This document shows positions 17,519 to 25,955 of a DNA stretch of 64,000 nucleotides, piece by piece (position 1 is the first letter of the stretch; the number at the start of each line of letters is the position of its first letter). This stretch comes from Halalkalicoccus sp. CG83 (GTDB taxonomy: Archaea; Halobacteriota; Halobacteria; Halobacteriales; Halalkalicoccaceae): the NCBI RefSeq assembly GCF_037081715.1, contig NZ_JAZDDH010000001.1, positions 2,046,001-2,110,000 of the forward strand, in the 5' to 3' direction. Below the pieces are notes generated by a model that saw nothing but the letters and a program-made list of their open reading frames with translations, made no database searches and was not told the origin of the DNA. Made by a program: the position numbers and the translations under genes.

Positions 17519-18412
17519 CTAGATCGCGAGGTCGGTGTCGATCGCCGCACCGTTGAACAGCGCCTTCACCCGCTGGACCGCCTCGCAGTCGGCCTCCGGC
17601 GCGTTCTCCATCAGGACCGTCTCGCTGGGGAAGAGCCGTTCGCCGACGATCAGTCCGTGATCACGGGCCGTCCCGCCGGTGACGGTGAGGTAGATGCCGA
17701 CGCCGGTCTCGGCGATGGCCGCCTCCTCCTCGGCCACGTCGGGACCGGGATACCGGAACTCGATGCCGTCGGCGATCTCGGTCCCGAGCACCGCCTCGAC
17801 GAGCCGTTCGTACCGCGGCGAGATGCACAGTGGGCCCTCGTAGTCCCGGAGGAACTCCCGGGAGAACGCCTCCGCGAGGTCGGGACGGCCCATGAGCGTG
17901 TGGTGGACGGTGTCGCCGAGGCCGGTAACGACCCTGACGTCCGTGTCGTGGGGATCGATCCGCTCGTTGAGGTCGTCGATCGAGGACAGCGGCTCCGGGC
18001 GGAGCGAGACGACCTCCTCGAGGACGAGGTCGGCGCTGTCGAACCCCACCGCGAACTCGTGTTTGCGCAGCGCGCGGAACGGCTCCTCCCGCCCGACGAG
18101 TTCGAGTTCGAGACCCTCGTGTTCGAGGGTGAGGCTGTCGAAGACGATCCGTCGGGGTTTGCCCGTACGGTCGTCGCGGACCAGCGTGTACTCCGGTCGG
18201 GTCGGGTCCGAGAGATCGCTGTACTCGGCGAGGCGATCGTAGACGGTCGTCTCCTCCTCCGCCCGTCCCTTCGTGATCGCCTTCTCGTATCGGAGCGTCG
18301 AACAGATCTCGTCGGCCACCTCGGCCGTGCCGGTCAGGGTCGCGAGCCGGTCCAGCACCGCCTCCAGCGGTCGACCCTTTCGCGGAACGGCCACCGGGAT
18401 CGTCGCTGTCAT
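17519..18412 (-). CDS. HisG-like (ATP phosphoribosyltransferase fold) protein of unknown role
   Basis: 297 residues from the second of two adjacent ATGs. The start TIPVAVPRKGRPLEAVLDRL resembles the HisG opening (IAVPNKGRL), and the later GIYLTVTGGTARDHGLIVGE matches the HisG phosphate-loop region (STGTTLRxNGL). In between, the sequence is much diverged and carries an insert of about 80 residues at 70-150. It could be a periplasmic-binding-fold enzyme that uses PRPP, or a protein that lost HisG activity. No other histidine gene adjoins it; hisF is 11 kb away. A TATA-like box (CGTTTAGG, 18435-18442) lies about 27 bases upstream. The family call rests on short motifs only. Confidence 0.5.
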   Translation of the reverse strand: MTATIPVAVPRKGRPLEAVLDRLATLTGTAEVADEICSTLRYEKAITKGRAEEETTVYDRLAEYSDLSDPTRPEYTLVRDDRTGKPRRIVFDSLTLEHEGLELELVGREEPFRALRKHEFAVGFDSADLVLEEVVSLRPEPLSSIDDLNERIDPHDTDVRVVTGLGDTVHHTLMGRPDLAEAFSREFLRDYEGPLCISPRYERLVEAVLGTEIADGIEFRYPGPDVAEEEAAIAETGVGIYLTVTGGTARDHGLIVGERLFPSETVLMENAPEADCEAVQRVKALFNGAAIDTDLAI

Positions 18413-18470
18413 CACCGTATCGAGGAGTGGGTCGCCTAAACGGGTTGTGTTTGCGCCCTGTGACGCCTCC

Positions 18471-19319
18471 CTACAGGTCCACGCGACCGCCGATCTCCGT
18501 GATCTCCAGCCGTCGGGGGTACTCGAAACTCGCGGCGTGTCGGTGGAGCACCGTCGGGTCCGCCGTGAGCCCGCGCCACATGTCCCAGTGACTGGGCAGG
18601 AGTCGATCGAGCCGGAGGTGGTTCGTCGCCTCGATGATCTGGTTCTCGTCGTTGTACCACTTCGTTCGCGTGGGTTCGCCCGTCTCGGAGTCGGGTATCA
18701 TGCCGACGGTGCCGAACGCGAGCACCCCGAGGTCGATGTCGTAGTCCTCTCCGACCGACTCGAACTCGCCGGGGCGGGCGTCGCCGCCGTGGAAGAACGT
18801 ACCCGCCTCGTGTTCGATCACGTAGCTTACGGGTTGGGTCGCGTCGGGGTCGTTCGCGGGCTCGACGTTCACCGTGAAGGAGCCGATCTCGTGGACTTCG
18901 TCCTCGTCGATAGCGACGAACTGGTCGTCAGCGACGTTCCAGGCCTCGCCCCATGCCTCCTCCTCGCGAGCGACCGCGAGGCTGTCCTCGGGGGCGTACA
19001 TGGTCGCGCCGGTGTTCTCGAGGATCGGCGCCTGGCTCGGCCCGTGGACGTGATCGGTGTGTTCGTGGGTGGCGAGCAGCGCCGTCGCCTCGTTCACGTC
19101 CTCGGGATCGAACGGGATCGGAACCATCCGGACGGTCCGCGGCGGATCGCCGGTCCCGAGGTACGGGTCGATGAACAGCGTCGTCCCGTCGCTCGCCTTG
19201 AGGACGAACCCGTTGCAGCCGAGATACCAGATCGAGACGCCCTCGGGAGCGGTCCTCTCGATCTCGCGTACGAGCCAGTCGCCCCAGTCGCTGTGTGTCA
19301 CGTTCCCCGATGCACCCAC
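18471..19319 (-). CDS. Metallo-beta-lactamase fold hydrolase, UlaG-like
   Basis: 282 residues. The opening WYLGCNGFVLKASDGTTLFIDPYL and the metal motif ATHEHTDHVHG (HxHxDH near residue 85) are intact. A GGDARPGEF segment supplies the bridging Asp and LPSHWDMW the last His. The arrangement is that of UlaG (L-ascorbate-6-phosphate lactonase) and related cytoplasmic lactonases. There is no signal peptide. Neighbours on the same strand are the HisG-like gene 59 bases downstream and YlbF upstream, but no shared function is evident. The substrate is probably a sugar lactone or phosphate ester, by family analogy. Confidence 0.85.
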   Translation of the reverse strand: MGASGNVTHSDWGDWLVREIERTAPEGVSIWYLGCNGFVLKASDGTTLFIDPYLGTGDPPRTVRMVPIPFDPEDVNEATALLATHEHTDHVHGPSQAPILENTGATMYAPEDSLAVAREEEAWGEAWNVADDQFVAIDEDEVHEIGSFTVNVEPANDPDATQPVSYVIEHEAGTFFHGGDARPGEFESVGEDYDIDLGVLAFGTVGMIPDSETGEPTRTKWYNDENQIIEATNHLRLDRLLPSHWDMWRGLTADPTVLHRHAASFEYPRRLEITEIGGRVDL

Positions 19320-19440
19320 CGCCGGCGTAAGTGTTGCGCTGTCGGAGACGCGTCGGAGCGAGCTTCCAGACGCTCGATCGTCCGCTCTCGTTCCCCGGAC
19401 TCACGTGACCACGACGAAACGGACGGGTACGGTGCGGCGC

Positions 19441-19842
19441 TCAGTCCTGACAGCAGCCGCCGGCCTGCTCGCCGAAGTCCATCGAGAGCGGCTCGGAGAT
19501 CGCCTCGTTGATCGCCTCCAGCCGAGCGTCGAGTTCGGCCTGGGCCTCGAGGTAGTCGGCCATCGAGGGGATCTCGTGGAGCTCCTGCTGGGCCTGCTGG
19601 AGCTCTCTGAGGTCCTCCTGGGTGGCCTCGCCCGTCTGGCGCGCGAGCATGAACTCCTGGCGGAGCTCCTCGAACTCGTCGATCCTCCGCTGGGCCTCCG
19701 GGTCGTTCTCCACGCGGGTCCTCGAGTCCTCGTAGGCCTCGTACTCCGGCAGATCGGTGATTGCCTCGCCGAGATCGCGGGCGAGATCGGTGACGGCGGG
19801 GGCCTCGGCGTTCTCGACGGCGTCGGTGGATTCGATACTCAT
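19441..19842 (-). CDS. YlbF/YmcA family protein
   Basis: 133 residues, almost entirely helical and charged, with the YlbF pattern (YEAYEDSRTRVENDPEAQRRIDEF then a LQQAQQELHEIP segment). In Bacillus, YlbF and YmcA join YaaT in a complex with two Fe-S clusters that affects RNase Y and development. Archaeal homologues are uncharacterised. The C-terminus ends GGCCQD, two adjacent Cys that could bind a metal or cluster. A minus-strand CCTAAAC box near 19866-19872 lies 27 bases upstream of the ATG, so the gene should be transcribed alone. Confidence 0.8.
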   Translation of the reverse strand: MSIESTDAVENAEAPAVTDLARDLGEAITDLPEYEAYEDSRTRVENDPEAQRRIDEFEELRQEFMLARQTGEATQEDLRELQQAQQELHEIPSMADYLEAQAELDARLEAINEAISEPLSMDFGEQAGGCCQD

Positions 19843-20151
19843 CGCCGGTCGTTAGGGGTGTGGCCGTTTAGGTGTGCCGGAAGCGGTGGATTCGGGATCG
19901 CAGAGGCCCTCGTCCACGGTTCGACGGGCGTCGGGACGCAGGACGCGGGCCAGCGGTCTCGCCAGTGGGGATCGTTCCCGACCGACGCCCCGTGCTCGCA
20001 CGAAACGGTCGAGGCGTTGCGCTACGAGTGGGCCGGACGCGGGATCGCTCGCCATCGGATGGAGATGCCGAGGCCATCGACGCGCCATCCGGCATCGAGC
20101 GGGTCCGGCTGAAACGCCGTCGTTAAACGCCCTCGGCGAGTACGTCCGGTA
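19843..20151. other. Intergenic region between divergent ylbF-like gene and dph2
   Basis: About 310 bases between two divergent genes. It holds a minus-strand TATA-like box at 19866-19872 and a plus-strand GTTAAAC at 20121-20127, about 27 bases before dph2. Open frames here have no recognisable domain. I see no RNA gene or repeat. Confidence 0.5.
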
Positions 20152-21207
20152 ATGAGCCAGGAATCGACGTCGAACTACTCCGAGGGCGATCTCAGGAACA
20201 CGGGGATGGCCCTGAAACACGACCGTGAGTGGGACTACGAACTCGAACGAATCGTCGAGGCCGTCGACGAGCGCGACGCAGAGAAGGTTGGACTGCAGTT
20301 TCCCGAGGGGCTGAAACGGCGCGGGCCGAAGGTCGCCGACGACCTCCGGGAGCTGTTACCCGAGAACGTGACGGTGATGATCTCGGGTCAGCCCTGCTAC
20401 GGCGCCTGCGACCTCGATACGTTCCTGATGAAGCGAACGGACGTGTTCGTCCACTTCGGCCACTCGCCGATGAAGGAGTCCGAGAAGATCATCTACGTTC
20501 CGTTGTTCTCGAACGTCGAGGTCGCGCCGATCATCGAGGAGTCGCTCGCGGAGCTCTCGGATCCCGAAGAGAACCCCGCGGTCGGTCTGGTCACCACCGC
20601 CCAGCACATGAACCGTTTCGAGGAGATGCGCGCACTTCTCGAGGAGCGGGGCTACGAGGTCCACACCCGTCGTGGCGACGACCGACTCACCCACGAGGGT
20701 CAGGTGCTCGGCTGCAACTACGCCTCGGCTGACATCGACGCCGATCAGGTGCTCTACGTCGGCGGCGGGAAGTTCCACCCCCTCGGCCTGGCGATGGAGC
20801 ACCCCGAGAAGAACGTCGTGATCGCCGACCCCGTCAACAACGTCGTCACGGTCGCGGACACCGAGCAGTTCATGAGACAGCGCTACGCCTCGGTCCACAA
20901 GGCGATGGACGCCGAGAAGTGGGGCGTCATCTTCTGTACGAAGATCGGGCAGGGTCGCTGGGAGACGGCCGAGAGGATCGTCGAGGAGAACGAGAACGCC
21001 TACCTGATCACGATGGACGAGGTGACGCCCGACAGGCTGCGGAACTTCGACATGGACGCGTTCGTCAACACGGGCTGTCCGCGGATCACCACCGACGACG
21101 GCCCGCGTTTTCACAAACCCATGCTGACGCCCGGCGAGTACGAGATCGCGGTCGGTAACGAGCCCCTCGACTCGCTCTCGTTCGATACGTTCCACGGAAC
21201 CTGGTAA
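20152..21207 (+). CDS. dph2: Diphthamide biosynthesis enzyme Dph2 (3-amino-3-carboxypropyl transferase)
   Basis: 351 residues. Archaeal Dph2 is a homodimeric non-classical radical SAM enzyme that transfers the 3-amino-3-carboxypropyl group of SAM to a histidine of elongation factor 2. The three cluster cysteines are seen in GQPCYGACDLDTF (near 80), VLGCNYASADI (near 185) and NTGCPRITTDDG (near 305). The N-terminus VGLQFPEGLKRRGPKVADDL is typical. The ATG at 20152 follows a TTAAAC box by about 27 bases. No other diphthamide gene is adjacent. Confidence 0.95.
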   Translation: MSQESTSNYSEGDLRNTGMALKHDREWDYELERIVEAVDERDAEKVGLQFPEGLKRRGPKVADDLRELLPENVTVMISGQPCYGACDLDTFLMKRTDVFVHFGHSPMKESEKIIYVPLFSNVEVAPIIEESLAELSDPEENPAVGLVTTAQHMNRFEEMRALLEERGYEVHTRRGDDRLTHEGQVLGCNYASADIDADQVLYVGGGKFHPLGLAMEHPEKNVVIADPVNNVVTVADTEQFMRQRYASVHKAMDAEKWGVIFCTKIGQGRWETAERIVEENENAYLITMDEVTPDRLRNFDMDAFVNTGCPRITTDDGPRFHKPMLTPGEYEIAVGNEPLDSLSFDTFHGTW

Positions 21208-21593
21208 ACCTACGTTCTTACGGTTCGGGTACGCGGAGCGTACCACTCACCGCAAAGACCCGGAGCGAAAAGTTCGGTACGGATTCACTGCGTTAGCCCG
21301 CCACTCGTCCATCGGCATCGCGTCTCGCTCTCGCCGATCGTCACCGGAACGATCCGGCGTGACGTCGACGAGTGCACTGGACACCACGGACCGATACGAG
21401 CACGGACTGAGCGCAATCGATATCCGTTTTGTAGCGATCATAGATAGGGAGTCACGGGATGTCCGTCATTGTTCGTATCACATATGTGTCTATTATCCTA
21501 ACAACTATAACGATGTTTTATCTACTCCACTTCATGAACTCACCGAGGAACACGATCGATGACTCAGGAACCGGATGTCTCATCGAATACACG
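21208..21593. other. AT-richer intergenic region upstream of the HalOD1 gene
   Basis: The stretch from about 21430 to 21530 is clearly AT-richer than its surroundings and contains TTTTAT at 21516-21521, a likely TATA box. A 12-codon ORF (ATG 21559) ends inside the HalOD1 start codon. A 64-codon minus frame at 21247-21441 has no recognised features and I do not call it. Confidence 0.45.
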
Positions 21594-21597
21594 ATGA
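21559..21597 (+). other. 12-codon ORF overlapping the HalOD1 gene start
   Basis: It encodes MTQEPDVSSNTR. Its TGA overlaps the ATG of the HalOD1 gene as ATGA. The peptide looks like the usual beginning of HalOD1 proteins, so it may be either a coupled leader ORF or the true N-terminus separated by a frameshift. Confidence 0.35.
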
Positions 21598-21833
21598 ACT
21601 CGAGCCAGCCCGCTACCGAGGCCGTGGTGGATGCCGTGGCCACGGTTTCTGACACCAGCGCAGAGGAACTGTCCCCTCTCTACGAAGCGGTTGAAACGGA
21701 TGCCCTCGACCAGTTAGTCGCTCCACGGATACACGAAACCTCGCGTACCGATGTGACAGTGGAATTCACCTACAACGAGAAGCTCGTATCCGTGAACGGG
21801 CAGACCATCAAAGTCTACCCGTTAGAGGCGTAG
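21594..21833 (+). CDS. HalOD1 output domain protein
   Basis: 79 residues from the ATG at 21594. The central ELSPLYEAVETDALDQLV and the C-terminal VTVEFTYNEKLVSVNGQTIKVYP match the haloarchaeal HalOD1 domain, a small module predicted to act at the output end of signalling pathways. In-frame ATGs at 21459 and 21534 would add a hydrophobic stretch unlike the family, so I reject them. The first dozen residues normally present in the family seem to be in another frame just upstream (21559-21597). It stands alone on the plus strand between dph2 and an SDR gene. Confidence 0.8.
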   Translation: MNSSQPATEAVVDAVATVSDTSAEELSPLYEAVETDALDQLVAPRIHETSRTDVTVEFTYNEKLVSVNGQTIKVYPLEA

Positions 21834-21953
21834 GACGTACCGCTACGTATCGCTGAAGGAATCGTCTCTGCTTCGGATCTCCGGGAGTTCCGTCGTTTCG
21901 TCGGTCGACGCACGAGCGTCTATGGACGTCCGGTTCGTACCCAACGGAACCCA

Positions 21954-22661
21954 ATGTCACGAACCGCCGTCGTCGCCGGTGTCGGTCCAAATCTGGGCGC
22001 CACGCTCGCACGAAAGCTCGCGGACGAGGGGTGTGCCGTCGGGCTGTTCGCGCGTTCCGAATCCCACATCGAAGAGCTCGAATCGGAGCTACGCACCGGG
22101 GGTGCCGACGCGCTCGCGGTACCGACCGACATCACCGACCCCGAGGCGGTCGAACGCGGCTTCGAACGCGTTCGCGAGGCGTTCGGGCCGGTGGACGTTC
22201 TGATCAACCACGCCGGCGGCGGCAGCTGGCAGGGGATCCGATCGATCTCGGCGAAGTCGTTCGAGGACGCGTGGCGCATCGGCGCCCTCGGCGGACTGCT
22301 CTGTTCGAAGGAGGCGATCGAGGACATGCTCGCCGCCGACGGCGGAACGATCGTGTTCACCGGAGCCACGTCGTCGATCCGCGGTCGCGAGGGAGCGCTC
22401 GGCTTCAGCAGCGCGAAGTTCGCCGTTCGAGGGATGGCCGAGTCGATGGCCCGCGAGCTCGGTCCCGAGGGGATCCACGTCGCACACGTCGTGATCGACG
22501 GACACGTCCAGCGTCGATCGCCGCCGGACGCCCCGGATCGCGGGGACGTGGAGACGTTACACCCGGAGGCGATCGCGGACAGCTACTGGCACCTCGTCGA
22601 GCAGGACAGGAGCGCCTGGACGTTCGAACTCGATCTCCGACCGCACACCGAGGAGTTCTAA
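21954..22661 (+). CDS. Short-chain dehydrogenase/reductase lacking the catalytic Tyr
   Basis: 235 residues, Rossmann fold. The nucleotide loop is atypical (VAGVGPNLGATLAR), Arg34 suggests NADP, and NHAGGG near residue 86 corresponds to NNAG. In the active-site helix the YxxxK motif reads FSSAK: Phe151 replaces the Tyr while Lys155 is kept, and Ser140/141 remain. A group of SDRs with this change is known and is of unclear activity; it may bind substrate without classical hydride-transfer chemistry. The gene is monocistronic as far as seen, and the region after it is convergent with the esterase gene. Confidence 0.85.
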   Translation: MSRTAVVAGVGPNLGATLARKLADEGCAVGLFARSESHIEELESELRTGGADALAVPTDITDPEAVERGFERVREAFGPVDVLINHAGGGSWQGIRSISAKSFEDAWRIGALGGLLCSKEAIEDMLAADGGTIVFTGATSSIRGREGALGFSSAKFAVRGMAESMARELGPEGIHVAHVVIDGHVQRRSPPDAPDRGDVETLHPEAIADSYWHLVEQDRSAWTFELDLRPHTEEF

Positions 22662-22747
22662 GTCGCCACGGCGGTGGGATCGGGGACGACTCGCCGTCCG
22701 ATCGACGAACTCCGCCGAGTCGACGAACCAACCGGGCGGCGGCCGGC

Positions 22748-23677
22748 TCACTGGAGCGTGGTTCGGAGCTCCTCGCCGACCGTCTCGAGGCCGTCCCGGG
22801 CGGCGTCCAACTGATCGAGCAGGCTCACGAACCCATGGATCATCCCCTCGTACTCGTGGTGTTCGACCGGGACGCCCGCCGACTCGAGCCGATCGGCGTA
22901 CTCGCGTCCCTCGTCGCGAAGCGGGTCGAAGCCCGCCGTCAGGACGGTCGCCGACGGCAGTTCCGAGAGATCGCGTGCGAGCAGCGGCGCGAAGTAGACG
23001 TTCCGGTGATCGACCGGGTTCGGGACGTAGCGCTCGAGGAACCACTCGACGCTCGCGCCCTCGAGCAGGTAGCCCTCGGCGTTTTCCTCGTGGCTCGGGA
23101 AGTCGTGGACCGCGGGCGAGGCGACGGCGGGATAGAGTAGCGACTGGTGGGCGATCTCCGGGCCATCGTGGTCGCGACTCATCAGGGTCACGGCGGCCGC
23201 GAGGTTGCCCCCGGCGCTGTCGCCGGCGAGCGCGATCCGATCGGGATCGCAGTTGATCCGATCCGCGTGTCTGGCGGCCCACTCCGTCGCGGCGTAGGCG
23301 TCCTCGACGGCCGCCGGAAACGGGTGTTCGGGCGCGAGGCGATAGTCCACCGAGAGCACGGCACAGTCGGCGGCGTTCGAGAGCGCCCGGCAGACCCCGT
23401 CGTAGCTCTCCAGCCCGCCGAGCACCCAACCGCCGCCGTGGAGGAAGACGACCAGCGGGTGGCCGTCTCCGGCCGGGCCGTAGAGCCGGACTGGGATCGG
23501 CTCTGCCGGCCCGCCGATGGCGAACTCCTTGACGCGGTCGACGTCCTCGCCTCCGCCGGCGAACAGTTCCTCCAAGCGAGCGCGTGCGCTCTCGACCGAG
23601 AGTCCGTACGTGGGTGGCATCCCCATCGCGTCGATGGTCTCGAGCAGCGCCTCGGCCTGCGGGTCGAGTTCGGGCAT
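22748..23677 (-). CDS. Alpha/beta hydrolase, hormone-sensitive-lipase family esterase
   Basis: 309 residues. The HSL group is marked by FLHGGGWVLGG (oxyanion HGGG near residue 80), the nucleophile elbow GDSAGGN (Ser near 155), the acid in AGFDPLRDEG (near 250) and the His in YEGMIHGFVS (near 280). The catalytic triad is complete. There is no signal peptide, so it should be a cytoplasmic carboxylesterase on short acyl esters. It is convergent with the SDR gene. The next gene upstream is divergent and its promoter lies in the 97-base gap. Confidence 0.92.
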   Translation of the reverse strand: MPELDPQAEALLETIDAMGMPPTYGLSVESARARLEELFAGGGEDVDRVKEFAIGGPAEPIPVRLYGPAGDGHPLVVFLHGGGWVLGGLESYDGVCRALSNAADCAVLSVDYRLAPEHPFPAAVEDAYAATEWAARHADRINCDPDRIALAGDSAGGNLAAAVTLMSRDHDGPEIAHQSLLYPAVASPAVHDFPSHEENAEGYLLEGASVEWFLERYVPNPVDHRNVYFAPLLARDLSELPSATVLTAGFDPLRDEGREYADRLESAGVPVEHHEYEGMIHGFVSLLDQLDAARDGLETVGEELRTTLQ

Positions 23678-23774
23678 ACGCCTCGTTCGGACGGTCCCGA
23701 CTTAACGCCCGTGCCGACATTGTTTCAACGTCGTCCGCCAGAAGATATTGATACTACTGCGTCGTATTCGGCGC

Positions 23775-24671
23775 ATGACTCCGGACGCCCACGCAGCCAC
23801 CCTCCTGGAGTGGTACGAACGCTACATCGGCGAACCCGACGCTGAGACCGACGTCTACCTCGGATTCGGTCTGTTCTTCGTCGGGATCGCGCTCGCGGTC
23901 GTCGGCCTGGCGCTGTTCCTCTGGAGCGCGGGTCTCGAGGCGGGTTCGGCGTTCTACTGGAACCTGCGGCAGGTCGCGATCGTGCTGGCCTCGCTCGGTC
24001 TCCCAGCAGGGATGGTCGGGATCGTCGTCCTCCTGCCCGTCGACCGGCGGGCGCTCTACGCGGCCGGCGGTGGTCTGGCGGTCTGTGGGCTCGCGATGGT
24101 GTTCTTCGTCGCGGTCTACCCCGCCAACTGGAACGTCCAGTCGGCCGCCGACCACAGCGCTCTGGGGATCGCGCTCTACGCGATCGGTCTGGTGGTCGTG
24201 CTCGCCTCGACCGCCGCCGCGCTCGTCGCCTACCAGCTCGAACGGTCCCGACCCGCTCCGAGCGAATCGGGAGACGACCCGCGCGAGGAGATCACCGACG
24301 AACGGGTCGCACGCGACATCGAGCACGCGATGGAGGACGTGACGCTCACGTGGGGCGGCGTCCGCCGAAAGGAGACGCGGAAGCTCGCCGTCGACGTCGG
24401 TACCGAGGAGATCGATCGCTCGTCGTTCGACCGCGTCGAGGCTACGAGCACGCGAGCGGCCGGGACGGACGTCGAGAGCGCGGTCGCGAGCATTCGGGGA
24501 CTTCGGGGCGGAAACGAGAAACAGGCGACCGGCACCGGCACCGACGATCAGGCCGCGGCGCTCGTCGAACTCCGGGAGCGTAAGCACGCGGAGGCGATCG
24601 CGACTCGCGATCCTCCCCTGAAACGGCTTCGGTCGCGGGTCTCGGAACTGCTCGACCGACAGGGCAGATAA
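23775..24671 (+). CDS. Haloarchaeal multi-pass membrane protein with long cytoplasmic tail (DUF7139-like)
   Basis: 298 residues from the ATG at 23775, preceded by an AT-rich GATATTGATA box about 27 bases away. Five hydrophobic segments occupy about residues 30-55, 70-90, 97-117 and 130-155 with short loops. A hydrophilic tail of some 130 residues follows, with EEITDERVARDIEHAMEDVTLTWGGVRRKETRKL and many charged residues. I do not recognise an enzyme motif; the protein is conserved in haloarchaea as far as I recall. It ends 51 bases before the actin homologue on the same strand, so a membrane anchor or partner role for that filament is possible but unproved. Confidence 0.65.
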   Translation: MTPDAHAATLLEWYERYIGEPDAETDVYLGFGLFFVGIALAVVGLALFLWSAGLEAGSAFYWNLRQVAIVLASLGLPAGMVGIVVLLPVDRRALYAAGGGLAVCGLAMVFFVAVYPANWNVQSAADHSALGIALYAIGLVVVLASTAAALVAYQLERSRPAPSESGDDPREEITDERVARDIEHAMEDVTLTWGGVRRKETRKLAVDVGTEEIDRSSFDRVEATSTRAAGTDVESAVASIRGLRGGNEKQATGTGTDDQAAALVELRERKHAEAIATRDPPLKRLRSRVSELLDRQGR

Positions 24672-24693
24672 TTTCATTCCTTTACCAGATAGA

Positions 24694-24700
24694 TTTATTA
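24694..24700 (+). promoter_or_regulatory. TATA box for the actin-like gene
   Basis: TTTATTA centred about 27 bases before the ATG at 24723 within an AT-rich 50-base gap. It implies that the actin gene has its own leaderless promoter even though it follows the membrane protein closely. Confidence 0.6.
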
Positions 24701-24722
24701 CCTATTAGCCTATCGTACACGT

Positions 24723-25781
24723 ATGGCTAAAGGACTCGACGTCGGAACGATGAACATCCTCTCGGGCCGACAGGACGGCTCGGACACCGTCTTCGTACAG
24801 CAGCGAAACAGCTTCGTGGAGATCGAATACAGCGACATGGCCGAACAGATGCTCTCGCGGAGCGACGTCCTCCACATCCGCAAGGGCGACACGGTGTACG
24901 TCGTGGGCGACGACGCGCTCACGTTCGCGAACGTGTTCAACAGGGAGACGCGCCGCCCGATGCAGCACGGCATCCTCTCGAGCAAGGAGCAGTCGGCCAT
25001 CCCGATGATCAAGCTCATCACCGAGCAGGTCGTCGGCGAGCCCAGCCATCAGGGCGAGCGGCTGTTCTTCTCGAGTCCGGCGGATCCGATCGACTCGGAG
25101 CTCTCGACGCTGTATCACGAGAAGACGGTCGAGTCGTTCCTCACGGACATGGGCTACGACGTCGAGCCGATCAACGAGGGAATGGCCGTGATCTACTCGG
25201 AGCTCGCCGAGCGGAACTTCACGGGCCTTGGCATCAGCTTCGGCGCGGGCATGACGAACGTCTGTCTCGCCTACTACGCGGTGCCGGTGATGACGTTCTC
25301 GGTGGCTCGCGGCGGCGACTGGATCGACGAGCAGGCCGCCCAGGCCACCGGAACGCCTGTCGACAAGGTCACCTCGATCAAGGAGGACGACTTCAAGCTC
25401 GACTTCCGCACCGACATCGGCGGCGTCGAGGGCGCGCTCGCGATCTACTACGAGAACCTCCTCGACTACGTCATCGAACAGATCTCCCGCGAGGTCAACG
25501 AGGAGGACGTCGAGGAGGGCCTCGACGTTCCCGTCGTCGTCACCGGCGGCACCTCGAGCCCGCGCGGGTTCGAGGCGCTGTTCGAGGAGCACCTCGAGGG
25601 TGCGAACATCCCCTTCTCGATCAGCGGCGTCCAGCAGGCCAACGAACCGCTCTACAGCGTCGCCCGCGGCGCGCTCGTCGCCGCCCGCTCGGACGAACAC
25701 GAGGCCGACGCCGACCGGCGGGCCGCGGCCCCCGACGGCGGCGAACGGGCCGACGGCGACTCGAAACCGGCCGAGAACTGA
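24723..25781 (+). CDS. Actin/Hsp70-superfamily filament protein, salactin-like
   Basis: 352 residues. The ATPase fold shows phosphate-1 (LDVGTMN, Asp6), a phosphate-2-like loop [16 protein letters not shown] near residue 175 and the adenosine motif [13 protein letters not shown] near residue 275. The last 30 residues are a disordered, Asp/Arg/Ala-rich tail. Overall sequence and size fit the haloarchaeal actin named salactin, described in Halobacterium as a dynamically unstable polymer at the poles; this is by memory, not a search. It differs from crenactin and MreB in having ISFGAG instead of DxGxG, leaving no acidic residue at phosphate-2. It should polymerise in the cytoplasm with ATP. Confidence 0.8.
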   Translation: MAKGLDVGTMNILSGRQDGSDTVFVQQRNSFVEIEYSDMAEQMLSRSDVLHIRKGDTVYVVGDDALTFANVFNRETRRPMQHGILSSKEQSAIPMIKLITEQVVGEPSHQGERLFFSSPADPIDSELSTLYHEKTVESFLTDMGYDVEPINEGMAVIYSELAERNFTGLGISFGAGMTNVCLAYYAVPVMTFSVARGGDWIDEQAAQATGTPVDKVTSIKEDDFKLDFRTDIGGVEGALAIYYENLLDYVIEQISREVNEEDVEEGLDVPVVVTGGTSSPRGFEALFEEHLEGANIPFSISGVQQANEPLYSVARGALVAARSDEHEADADRRAAAPDGGERADGDSKPAEN

Positions 25782-25922
25782 CCGTCCGCGCGGCGACCGG
25801 CGCGTGACCGTCCCCCCGTAACGTTCTCTCGAGGCACGCTTCGAACGAATCGTGACTCGTCTCTTCGACGAAGCCACCTCCGCTTCCGGACCGCCTGTAT
25901 AACCACTACGCATCCGCAAAGG

Positions 25923-25933
25923 TTTTTGTATAT
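25923..25933 (+). promoter_or_regulatory. TATA-like box for the small gene at 25956
   Basis: TTTTTGTATAT lies about 27 bases before the ATG at 25956, predicting a leaderless transcript that would include the methylase. Confidence 0.5.
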
Positions 25934-25955
25934 CCGCCGTGTATCGACTCCCAAG

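Noticed and set aside
21247-21441. Minus-strand frame of 64 codons between dph2 and the HalOD1 gene
   Set aside because: No recognisable features, atypical composition, no good promoter at the proper distance.
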